The notes under the pieces: generated by a model | Database searches by the model: none | Seen by the model: the letters and a program-made list of their open reading frames with translations, nothing else | Told to the model about the DNA's origin: nothing | In this document: piece after piece, positions 53,835 to 64,000 of the stretch | Layout of the letters: each line of letters starts with the position of its first letter | How positions within the stretch are numbered: position 1 is the stretch's first letter | Program-made: the position numbers and the translations under genes | Origin: Malachius bipustulatus | Lineage: Eukaryota > Arthropoda > Insecta > Coleoptera > Melyridae | Length of the DNA stretch: 64,000 nt | NCBI GenBank assembly: GCA_910589415.1 | Contig: OU342637.1 | Span: forward strand, 34,874,162 to 34,938,161 | Direction: 5' to 3'

Positions 53835-55490
53835 GTATTAAAAATAATAATTTTTTATCGCTAATTATTATTTATAATAAAATTATTTTTATTATTCGTA
53901 TATTAAGTAACATGCTGCGGTTGTAGATTATAAACCATTTTAATTTATTGGTGAGGGAAAGATAATATGAAATATGCTGATGAAGGTGTTCATAAGAAGT
54001 GCACTAGGTCAGGTTGGAGTATTGATTATTCTGATACGAGTGTTCTGGGATTGTTTTTAAGGGGTGAATGGTGTAATCATGGATGTTTGTTTGGGGGTGA
54101 TTATGGAAATCTTGCTATGATATGGGGTGAATAATTAGGATTTTTTATAAAAACCAGGTCATTTTCATACTTACTGATTTATTGTAGCAGATAAATAATT
54201 TTGGTGTATTCTAGTGAGTAGTGTACTAGTGAAGGTCTGTAAAAATTATTCATTTATAAATAATCAGAGTAAAAAGTGTGAAAATGCAAAAAAATCTGGA
54301 TCTTCCATCATGGGATTCAATTAATCAAAAAATTTACTTATTCATGAACCCCTGGAATTTTGGTTAAAAAATACTTCCGATTTAAAAAAAAAATGTAGGT
54401 AGGTATCTATATTTAATTAAAAATAATGGGTTTTTATTCTTGTTTCAAATTAAACATCCTCTTAGGAGATTATTAGCTGTTGTATCGCATAATAAGAAGC
54501 CCTATATAGCTCAGTAAAGCTTCTAACATATCGAAGAGAGGATGAAATGACTATTGATTTTAACAACGCTAATTGAATTAGGCAAATTGAGTAGAAAAAA
54601 CGTGTAATTCATTAACGTATTTTAATTCGCTAAAACTCACACGAGTTAGTAGTTGTATAGCATTGAGGTATACCTTGGGATAGCTTTTTTAATATTCACG
54701 GCTTTTTCACTGGGTAATTTCAAGTTAACAAGTAAACGGTCAATAAATCATCAAAGTATAAAATTACCTCAAGTAAGCAATTGGGGCTCAATGTTTCGTC
54801 TTAAGCAAAGGTTCACACCGTCGTCATATTTACTGCAATTCTGAGCAGTGAAATTAACATTAAAAAATAATTAGTATAGTAGCTATGGGTGAAGTTTACA
54901 TTTTTTGTGGATTTTAATAATAATTATTGTAGATAGTGGACTAAACTTAATTTTCAGTAGGTATACATACTCTTTATTCTCACAAGACTAAACAACTCCT
55001 TTGGTTACACGTCCAGTCTACACAATATGCACCATCTTCGGAAGATCCACATTTCGAAAGCGGTATTCAGTTTTTGATCTAATCTTCATATTACCTAAAG
55101 GGAAACTCGTTATTTTTGCAAACGGGATCATAGCTTTAAGTAGCCATCCTTCCCAGTTCTATTCTTCATCAAGATTAACTATATCCTTGTTAAAATTCAT
55201 CTGAAATCTTCTATTATGAAACCATATACAGTAAACACATCTAAAACTGTTCATTTTGGTCTCTCCATTTTGGAAAAAAATTATGGATACTTTAAGTGAC
55301 ACATTCTCTTTTCATTTTCAATTCTGCAACCACTGAATTGCGATTTTCTTATAAAAAAGACGGAACATCGATCTTAACTTTGAATGTAAGACATAGTAGC
55401 TTCACTCTGGTAATTTGGTTTCGAGAACGAACTCATACAGCCACAGATACACTTGTAGAGAAATAATAGCCTTATAAACGCATACAAACA
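53835..55490. other. Presumed intron; no other feature
   Basis: Starts with the donor GTATTA. AT-rich, no exon or repeat recognised. A poly-A run lies at 54382-54391. Confidence 0.45.
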
Positions 55491-55583
55491 ACCAAGCCGA
55501 GCTGGGATTCGAACCACAGACTTTTGGCAGCGTCAACGGCTTCAGTCAGTGACCTTAACCGATGCGCCACCGTCCGCGCTAAT
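55380..55583 (-). mobile_element. tRNA-derived SINE
   Basis: Minus strand. The 55495-55583 head resembles a tRNA with a class-II-like length: A box GGTGGCGCATCGGTTAAGG and B box GGTTCGAATCC (55504-55514) are well formed, but the acceptor arms (AGCGCGGA versus CAGCTCGGCTT) pair poorly and no clean anticodon arm is seen. A non-tRNA body follows to about 55380. RNA polymerase III promoter boxes with a degenerate cloverleaf indicate a SINE rather than a functional tRNA. Confidence 0.6.
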
Positions 55584-55879
55584 GAATTACGATTCGTCTT
55601 TTAAAAAGCATTCACTTTTCTTTGTAAGGCCACCAAAATTTTCTGTTTACGATATATATTGAAGAAACGGCTCAAACAATATAATTTTTCTTCAGAAATT
55701 ATATTCTAAATCATTCATATAATATTATACGTACATGACTTAATGGCCTTAATGACTTAATTACATTTTTTAATAACTCCGAAACGGCTCACTAATTTTT
55801 TATGGGATTTTATATGTCGTTATTCTATTAATTAGTCTAATTTAACAGCAATAATTACCTATGTGTATGTAATTTTAGA

Positions 55880-56372
55880 CAGGGACGTACGACAATGGTC
55901 CAACTATTTACCCCCCAATTTTTAAGGCACTAGATAAATTTTGGTTTCGACATATTTTTTCAAAAGCTATACATTTCTGGTAAAAAAAAAGGCAAAAGGT
56001 TTGGTTTGGTTGGAAATTCTCAACAGTTTTTGAGATTTTCACAATTAAATAGGTGAAAGTATTAATATTTACATATAAAAAAAAGTTCATCTACCTATAG
56101 AGCTTTGGTCGGGGAATTTGGAAACGAAGAACCCCCACGCCAAATCTGTAAATTTTTCCAAAAAGTTGAAAAATCTTTACAAAAACCTTCTTGAATCTCT
56201 AAATAGTACATAGGTATCTCAAAAACTGTTGAGAATTTACCTACCAAACTTTTTGCCTTTTTTGTGCCAAAAATGTCGAGCTTTTGAAAAAATATGTAAA
56301 AACCGAAATTTATCCAATTGCGTAAAAATTGGGAGGTAAAAAAATTGGAGCCATGTCTACCATACGTCCCTG
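55880..56372. mobile_element. 493-bp fold-back MITE
   Basis: Ends CAGGGACGTACGACAATGG and its imperfect complement CATACGTCCCTG. Arms pair inward (CTCAACAGTTTTTGAGAT near 56018 with ATCTCAAAAACTGTTGAG near 56217; ACCAAAC/TTTGGT). No clear target duplication. Non-coding. Confidence 0.8.
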
Positions 56373-58894
56373 GTTCAAGTTACACGCAGGTAGTTATTTC
56401 TGCAATGTTAGACTGGTTACCTATTTGTAGAAAAACGACACAAATTTCATAAATAAATTCAGCCGTTTCGCAGTTATTCAAAAAAACCTGTAACTTCGAT
56501 AATATTCAATTTAGAAGGTTTTATTTCTTAAATCAAGTAAATATTCTACCTTTGAAATGTGTCTCCTTTATTCTGGGACAGCCTGTATGTAATTTAACTA
56601 ATGGCTAAAGCCAGGAAAGAATTTTATTTCACAAAATGAAGTTTTCGTCTATTCGAGACAGTTTTTGGAGAGAAGGGCGCATATCAATTTTAAAAAACTT
56701 CGCATAGCAGCCAAGTTTTTCTTCTTTTAGATTTTTTAAATGGTCATCTGAACAAGAAAATTTATAAGACACAGCCTCATACTCTTAGAGGTACTTAGTA
56801 TAAGAATCGCGACAATTTAACCCCTGCAAATGTTACCATTTCCCCCAATGAATTGTTCTTTAGAGTGTTAGAGAGAACTTTTTGAGAAACCTTCTTATTT
56901 CTGCATGCATAATAAAGGAATTATCGCTACAGTTCTTGCTAATGTATACCTATATATTTGAATGGGGTAAGTGCGCAATTAAGGGTTACAATTCCTGGGT
57001 AAAAAGGGCAACTGAACACAGGGGGGCTGCTGGAAAAAAAAATTTGTATACTTTTCAAGGCTTTTTTTTATTATGGAAGCGAAAAAAAGCCTAAAAGAAA
57101 CCTGAGTGATAAATTTTTCATGGATCGTCACCCTCTCATATTCAGTTTTGGTCGTGGTGTCGTTATAACGAGCTTTTTTTGCATCAATTTTCATGTTTTA
57201 AAGTTTTTTGACTAGCATCTTGTAGCGGTATCGGAATGTTGGTAGTTAGTTTGTTGTTGTGGTATTTCGGAATAATTTTGTCTAGCATCACTTAGTTTGC
57301 TGAAAGAAATGTACTATGTATAATGGTAATGAAAGACTTATGTTTCATTTTCGAGACCATAGAGAAGTTCAAAATTTAATTCAAATTTTTTATTAAATTA
57401 TACACCTTTCTCGGTCTACTTTAAAGAAAGATATGGGGATGCCAGAAGTCTTTTTTATAAAGGGTGTTAATTACTTATGTACAATAAATTTAACAGCTGA
57501 TTATTTAAGCGTGATTATTTAAGGACACATATAAACATGCGTCATAATGTACGCCACTGACTTTTTTGAATATTTATATATTTTTTAATTGAACATCTAA
57601 ATTCGTATCTCATCATTTGTATCTTGCTTCTTTTACTGTATTTTTTTGTTAAAAAATAGTAACTTACAGTACGGCTTCGTAAGATACCTATACCTATAGG
57701 GAGTAGTCGTGGTGCTCTAGCCCATTAGATACAAACTCGGGGAAGTGATTCCCTTCTATTAAACGAAGGAACTACGAGTACGTCGCACACAAGGAAGTCG
57801 TCGGAGATGTGAATCTTACCAGAAGATACCGGGGGCAGCACTTCTTCACTGAGCTATACTACTTTAACCAATTTCAAAGCGCAGCTAAGTTTTTAGCGAA
57901 GACGTCAAAAGGTGCTGACGAACAAACTCTGCTGAGGTGGAGGTCTCGTTTAGTCCTTAGAAACATATCTTCAAGGAAGTGTATTTTTTTGTGTTCTTCA
58001 CATTAATGGAACCTTTGAGATAATTTTTGATGATTGCTCAAATATTAGCAGATCGCATGATCAGGTATAAGTTAGACACGATCGGTAATCTTGACGAACT
58101 CATGAATTATTATTAAGAATAAGGCAATTTTCGAAAACTACAACAGTAAAGAATGGAATTAGAGGTAAGTAAAATCCTCTGTACATCTGTTACGATTCGC
58201 TTGCACGGGCCATTAAGTTTAACTGCATTGCAGATATTACTTTCAACCAATTAGAAAAAGTGGAAAATATTAATTTCCCTTTAGCAATGCTCTCAACTAG
58301 ACTAGGCTATTTTGAAATTTTTATGCTACCAATATAGAGATCTGTAATGATGGCAATATTACAGGTTAGAATATGGCATTCTATTTTCTTTTACTCAGGG
58401 AACTAGAGATACGTCTATTCGACGAGAGATGACGCTAGCAGTATATTATAGAAATTAGGACTCCAACGCATCTGCTATAACATTCTACGTTTGTAGTCTT
58501 CAAAGTTGTTGTTCGACTGATTCATATTAAATCTTAGATTTCATAACAACAAACCACCACAAGCTGTAATGACCTCTTATCCGAGAATTTATCAAGATGT
58601 TTGAGTTTTGAAGCGTTTTCTTGGAAACAAAAAATACCTATGCTTCATTATTTATAGGTAATAAGATCCCTGTGGTACACCATTTTTTATTGAAGATATT
58701 TTGACCCATCCTAATCGTTGCTTCTTTTGGCTCCAATATAGAATTTTGATTAGTTAGTTGACGCCTCCTGAAACAATTTTAGAGAAACACTATGATTCTG
58801 CCGAAAACTTTTCTCTGTAAAATAGAAAAACCTTAAAGAAATCCTTGCCAATTATTAAACCTGCTTCATATTATTTGTATTCTGAGATCTAATA
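56373..58894. other. No gene recognised
   Basis: AT-rich presumed intron. The 65-codon plus frame at 57809-58006 has no recognisable motif. No splice-flanked exon matching the MAP1 N-terminal domain was found. Confidence 0.4.
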
Positions 58895-59178
58895 AATATT
58901 TCATCAACTCTGGTTTTAGAAGAGAGAGATGGCTATTACAGTCATGTGCACCTGATTTCAAGAAAATGTGTCATAATACCCATTCCTGTCAGTTTATGGC
59001 ATTCCTTTCCATTATGTAAGTCATGTTTTTGTTTCTTGCTCTATGATCTGTAGATCACTGATTGGAGTAGTTCAATTACACACCTCCCAATCCAATTGTT
59101 TGTATTTTATCTGGCAGACATGCTTCATTTTATGGAAGGCACTAGTTGATGAAAAATTTTGTGGATGACACGATAGTG
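58895..59178. repeat. Short relative of the inner fold-back palindrome
   Basis: Shares GAGAGAGATGGCTATTRCAG (58921; compare 18118), CTGGCAGACATGCTTCATTT (59111; compare 18775) and the end GGAAGGCACTAGTTGATGAA (59138; compare about 20487, opposite orientation) with the 17154-20706 palindrome. Its own ends are imperfect inverted repeats (ATTTCATCAACT / AGTTGATGAAA). It looks like a short MITE-sized member of the same family. Confidence 0.65.
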
Positions 59179-59998
59179 AATTATAGCTTGTAAAATAATT
59201 ATTTTTCTATTAATAAGATCGTAAGCACTGTTCTTCTCAAAATTAGTTAAATTTTCTAGGATACCTTTTAAATATAAAGTGACGATTGAAGTGAGTAAGC
59301 ATTTCGGGATGTCATCTCTTCCATGGACCCGTTGTTTTATACAAAAAATCTTTTTTTTTTTGTACATATTAATTCTAATACTTGTCGTATTTTTTGCGAA
59401 TTTTTCAAAATTGTACGAACGATCCGCAAATTTTTTTGCCTTAATCGACTCGTTTTAAGAAGCTTTCCTCCTATATAGAAATTTTTCTAAAATTTTCTCA
59501 AAAAGCCAAAGAGAAAAAACGTATTCATCTTTCGGAAAATTGCTATTATTCACTCAAATATTTTAACACTCGTCTAACGACTCGTGTTGAATTGTCGTTC
59601 TCGTGGATAATAGCAGCTATAATTCTTAGTTTTCTTAGTTCTTTTAATAATTACTATCAAGATTTGTGTTCTAATCAATAATAATAATAATAAAAATAAT
59701 TACGTGATTTGTGTTTATGCCATCAACACTTGACAGTTTTCAAAGAATCGAGTTAGGTACGTCAAAACAATCGTCCTTATCCACTTAACTTATCGCCGCT
59801 TCGATAACGTGCGAATAATGCAATTCCGGTTTTATCAGCATTAATCTAAATGATTAATAATCATAAACATTCAGTTCTCATAAAAAAATCAATGTTTCCC
59901 AGCTTTACTCCAATTCTCAATGAAAATCACTATAAAATGTTTCTTAAATCATGCTGCTAAATAAATTTCTTCTCGTAATAAAAGAAGTAATGCCTGAT
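59179..59998. other. No gene recognised
   Basis: AT-rich with a (TAA)n-like stretch at 59679-59695. Confidence 0.4.
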
Positions 59999-60130
59999 AA
60001 TAGTTATTTATGCAACAAGTGCATAAAGTGGTACTTTTTTTCACGACTGGGAAGATTGACCGCATGAGCCGCAGGCGAATGCGGCAATCCCAGAAGTGAA
60101 AAAAAGGCACTTTATGCATATGTTGCATAC
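59999..60130. mobile_element. ~130-bp hairpin MITE
   Basis: TTATGCAACAAGTGCATAAA near 60008 pairs with TTTATGCATATGTTGCATA near 60113, with A/T runs and CTGGGAAGATTG/CAATCCCAG inside. Its end sequence recurs at 46179-46220, so it is dispersed. Confidence 0.6.
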
Positions 60131-60880
60131 AAAATTTTATCTACGAGTGACTTAAATTAAAAAGAAAATTTATTATTATAAAAAAAAACTTTCCAATGCA
60201 TTCATATCTTATATGTAAGCGTTTCTTTGAAGCTGATAACGCTTTTTTCATCACGTCAGTTCATAAAGGTGACATATTGCTTAATATACACTTCTTTAGA
60301 TTTTTGAGGTAGGTACCTAACAGATTTTGTGCAGCCATATATGATGGAATAAGAATTTCTTCTAGTGCGGAAGATATTTCATTCATGATTAAATGTAAAC
60401 AAAAAATATATAAATTATATAGCCACATTTGATTGAAAAATAATTTCTTCTGGGGTAGAAGATATTTCATTCATTGAAGCATCAACAATGTTATCCATTT
60501 TAGGTATAAACGACGAAAAACACAAAATATTAATAATTGTACATAGATCTGGCGCTCTGCTAATAAACTGCGACGTTTCTCTAGTATAGGTGCATGGTAA
60601 TTATAAATCGGGATACAATGTAATTCAGCGTTCAGCGTGTCGTGTTCAGTTGTTGTTGCTAGTTGCGAACGCCCCGACTGCCGACTGAGCCGCTCCGCTC
60701 TCCGCTCACTACTTGCCAGTCGGCGAGCGTGCACTAACGTGACAGATTTAGCGTTAAATAATGAACCGCTACGGCACTTTATTACACCCAAACTACTTTA
60801 TTTAACTCTTCAATATAATCATACATTTTATGAACTAAGAAACGTCTAAAAAAGTGCATTTTATGAATCACTCGTAGATA
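60130..60880. other. Segment bounded by inverted TTTTATCTACGAGTGA, with GC-rich core
   Basis: TTTTATCTACGAGTGA at about 60135 and its complement TCACTCGTAGATAAAA ending about 60882. Between them lies an AT-rich part and a GC-rich core (60650-60740, GCCGCTCCGCTCTCCGCTCA). With the adjacent hairpin it may form one DNA transposon derivative. No protein recognised. Confidence 0.45.
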
Positions 60881-61756
60881 AAAATACGTACCTACTGCGA
60901 AGGATTTAAGAAAAAAGCTATTACCAATTTAAGGATTGCAGCTAGAGCGGCTAGGCTTGAAATGGATATCATGTCTTTATCGTCTTAGTTTTCCAGAAAG
61001 GCGTCCCTTTTGCAAATAAAAGAAAGGCTGTGGCAGGAGTGCTCAGAGTTTTCACGACTTGTTCAAGCAAGTATCCAAGATTAGGGGACCTTTGCAAAGT
61101 AGGTACTTAATTAATAAAATCAATCATTTTGTTTTAGAAACATTGCCGGAAATGAAAATAAAGTTAACCAATAGAAGAGTGCTCTGATACTACTTGGGTA
61201 ATAATACCCCAAGTATTTGGGTATTTGATGAGATAGCCAAAGCACAATTTTTGTGTTTTATTTAATATTTATGAGGAAAATCAAAACTCAAACGGTAAAT
61301 AAAGTTCTTGTCGACAAACAGCATATTTCTTTAATAGGTTATAACAGTCGAGTGCTTATGCTTTTGGATGCTTGTTCCAGAGGACCTGAGTAAAACCTCG
61401 GTAGGGCCGATAAGCTTTTTTCTATACAAAATATTTCTAAATAATAATCAAATAATTAATTATAACATTAGTAACAGTACCAAAGAATAAAGCTATTGCC
61501 ATAGGATACCAACAAGTAGAGTCAATTATTATCTATAGTTTTCTTCACTTGCATTCTCTCTTCCCTTTCTCAAAATAAAAATCCGGTTGCAAACCGCAAA
61601 AGTTGAGGAATAAAAAGGGTTTAGTTACATATGAGTGAAATGTTTATCGGGGGTAATCTCATTTGAGCTTAGACGTATCCTGATATTTTTATGCAATATT
61701 ATTTTTGAAAACTTGCATTGAGTATATCAGGCTTGCATAATAAGTATATTATTATG
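60881..61756. other. No gene recognised
   Basis: AT-rich presumed intron sequence. Confidence 0.4.
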
Positions 61757-62631
61757 AAAACGCTTTATTTTCTAGATACACGGTGTTAAACTTGGAAGAA
61801 AAGCTAAACTATTGAAGAGCGTTTTCTCAATTTTGGGTGCAGGTTAATATTAATTGAGGAGTAAAACTTTGAAGTACAAAAAAAGCTCCTCAGAAGAAAC
61901 CAGTACTGTAATTATGGGGGGCTATTTTTTTAAGCCCCAAAACTTGTACGAAACTGAAGAAAATCGATTTTTTAAGACTTATTTCAAAATATTATACCAT
62001 TATCTGAAAAAAACATACTCTTAGTAAAGGTCTGTAGGAGGCTTAGTTGTTAAGATATTTTGATTTTTTAAACGAGATTTCTTCATAAAACTACAAACCT
62101 CAAGAGAAAAGTGTTCTTAGATTTCACGATTTTGTGTCTGTTCGCGTGGACAGTTGATATGAGACAGCATTAATAAAGTATAAAAGTCACTATAAACTTA
62201 TTTTAAAATTTTATATTTTTAAAATTCTTTAATAAAACGGTTTATTAAAAAAAATCATATTCTTTTGAGCATCTATTGTGAAAATTTTTCAAAAAATGAA
62301 TCAAAATATCTCAAAAAGTAAGCCTCCTAGAAACATTTACTAGGAGTGTCTTTTTTTCAGGTAATAATATAAAATTTCAAAATAAGTTTAAAAAAATAGA
62401 TTTTCTCCAGCGACGTAGAGGTTTTGGAGTTAAAAAGAAAAAATAATCCCCATAACTACTCCACTGATTTCTTCTGAGAAGTTTTGTTGTACTTACTTGA
62501 AAATTTTACCTCTTTATTTATATTACGTAAGTAGCCTGTAACAAAATTGAGTAGAATTTTTAAAAATATTCATTAAAATTTATTTTTTTCTTGCAAGTTT
62601 AACAACCTGTATCTTGAAAATAAAGCGTTTT
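61757..62631. mobile_element. 875-bp fold-back element
   Basis: Ends AAAACGCTTTATTTTC and GAAAATAAAGCGTTTT. Arms pair inward, e.g. GAGGAGTAAAACTTTGAAGT (61856) with a complement near 62490, CCTCAGAAGAAACCAGT (61892) with ACTGATTTCTTCTGAG (62463), and TGTAGGAGGCTTA near 62035 with TAAGCCTCCTAG near 62320. Loop near 62190. No coding frame. Confidence 0.8.
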
Positions 62632-63394
62632 AGAGCAAAACTTAGAACAAAAAAGTACAATTCTTTACAAAAGTACAAAACGTATGATTGGTGATTTTTA
62701 TAGCGTCTGTAACAACCACCCAACACAGTTTGTATGGCAACATGCCTCATCGACCAATGAAACACGAGGCATGATTATCGCTGCTGTAGTCAATTCACCG
62801 TGCTTGATTATCGATAGCCAGTCAAGAGGAAGTATCGAGAAATATTACATTAAAAGTTTGTTATACAATAATTGATAAAAATATCCATTTGCATTCTCTG
62901 TTCCTTCCTATTTAACCGAGAGAAAGCCGCGATATGTAAGTAAGTAGTCAAATGGGCTTAATTACATATGAGTGGAATTGTCTGGATATCTTGAAAGTTA
63001 ATTCAAATTCTTTGCAATAACAGTTAACGTGTGAACGAAAACATAACAATGATAAATTGTTTTATATTGAAGCAATATAAGACAATGAACGTTAAGAGGC
63101 TTAACAGGAATTGATGCTGATTTCCCGGGAGTGACTCATCTTTCACAGTTTCACAGAAAGATCACCTTTCAAAGAAAATCGTTGACGGGTTCCGATTCGA
63201 GCAGTTCCTAGTTATTTACCTTAAAAAATTTCATCTAATATTCAACTTTTTGAAAATAATTCGGAAAGTACAGGAAAAATGCTGTGAAATGAGCTTCTTA
63301 AATCGAACGGCACACTTCGAACAGCCTATAGTAAAAGTAGATCAAGTCACAAAAGTAGGTACTGCATTTTACAATCTGTTTTTGTGAAGCTGGT
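62632..63394. other. No gene recognised
   Basis: AT-rich presumed intron, chance frames only. Confidence 0.4.
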
Positions 63395-63560
63395 CTATTC
63401 CTCATACTTCCTCCATACTTCCTCGTACTTCTTAGTACTTTCTCATACTTCCTCATACTTCCTCGCACTTCCTCGTACTTCCTCGCACTTCCTCATACTT
63501 CCTCCATACTGCCTTTGTACTTCCTTCATACTTCCTCGTACTTCCTTCGAGTTCCTCACT
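63395..63560. repeat. ~10-bp minisatellite
   Basis: About 15 imperfect copies of TACTTCCTCR. It gives a Ser/Tyr/Phe/Leu-rich plus-strand frame (63384-63605) that is an artefact of the repeat. Confidence 0.85.
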
Positions 63561-64000
63561 TCCCAAGTAATTCTTTGTAGGCATATCCTCAAATTCTCTC
63601 CCTAAATTATCAGTGTGTCCCCCTTTATCTGCAAGACTTCCATCTAAATTCTCCTTAAAGTCTCTCGGAAAATACTTCCATCAGTCTAGCTGTCTCTTAG
63701 TACTAAATTCAGAAGACATTATATATTATACATGGTGTTAATCTGTTTTGGGGATGCGAAATTGAACTTTCATTGCAATTTGGTGAGCCATTGTTTACCA
63801 AAGTTCCATTGAGCCTGTTATTTACTTACCTATGTCTCCCTAAACAGATTTACAGTATATTTTATTTAAAAAACTGAAATAAAAAAAATACATAGGTAAA
63901 AGATTAAAGTAGGTATATTATTTGTCTTACAAAAACATTATTTCTATAAAAATAATAAATTAAATTGCTCGAGCTGGTCGAAGTGTGCCATGTGATTTAA
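63561..64000. other. No gene recognised
   Basis: AT-rich, nothing supported to the window end. Confidence 0.4.

Noticed and set aside
55495..55583. Functional tRNA gene
   Set aside because: A and B boxes are present but the acceptor stem and anticodon arm do not pair convincingly; treated as a SINE head.
57809..58006. Candidate second exon of the Futsch-like gene
   Set aside because: The translation does not resemble the MAP1 N-terminal domain expected after the first exon.

Overview
This is a eukaryotic, AT-rich, transposon-dense window, most likely from an insect. The evidence is the mix of Jockey/CR1-, R1- and I-like LINEs, a BEL/Pao element, a Ty1/copia element, a Penelope-like remnant, many TA-flanked fold-back MITEs and a tRNA-headed SINE. 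One short GC-rich exon at 53.7 kb resembles the N-terminus of the arthropod MAP1 homologue Futsch. There are no operons, rRNAs or CRISPR arrays. Almost every long open frame belongs to a mobile element.

Layout, 1-25 kb: the left third is one decayed minus-strand LINE ('LINE A'), read from about 24.8 kb (5' end) to about 1.57 kb (3' end) and split by later insertions. (i) A 7.2-kb giant fold-back element (16416-23599) has a perfect 8-bp target duplication AAACGATA. (ii) A ~2-kb repeat element (7985-15775) was itself split by a BEL/Pao retrotransposon (9369-15310, TSD CCGTT). (iii) A full-length CR1/Jockey-type LINE ('LINE B', about 2.7-7.5 kb) has both ORFs open. The fold-back element contains further insertions, one of which has its empty site preserved in the opposite arm.

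25-36 kb: a copia element (25155-28989) with LTRs that look identical, a Penelope-like remnant (29.0-29.9 kb), then broken R1/I-like LINE pieces in both orientations (30.4-35.4 kb).

36-53 kb: a second copy of the ~2-kb repeat element (35.8-37.8 kb), a GC-rich island (38.6 kb), a 5'-truncated I-like LINE with a 718-bp MITE in its reading frame (39.2-42.2 kb), a fold-back MITE (42.6-43.1 kb), a 5'-truncated R1-like LINE with a 15-bp TSD (43.6-44.7 kb), and a 2.4-kb palindrome flanked tail-to-tail by two LINE 3' ends (48.4-51.5 kb).

53-64 kb: the Futsch-like first coding exon (53717-53834, + strand) ends in a splice donor. No second exon was found, so the rest of the window is probably its first intron. 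That stretch holds a SINE, several fold-back elements and a 10-bp minisatellite.

Main points: the giant fold-back element has arms that carry inverted 147-bp tandem arrays of unequal size (3 versus about 12 units). The BEL and copia elements each have long uninterrupted polyproteins from which an internal block has been lost in frame (RNase H/integrase in BEL, reverse transcriptase in copia), so both look like recently mobilised non-autonomous derivatives. All calls come from reading the sequence; no search was run.
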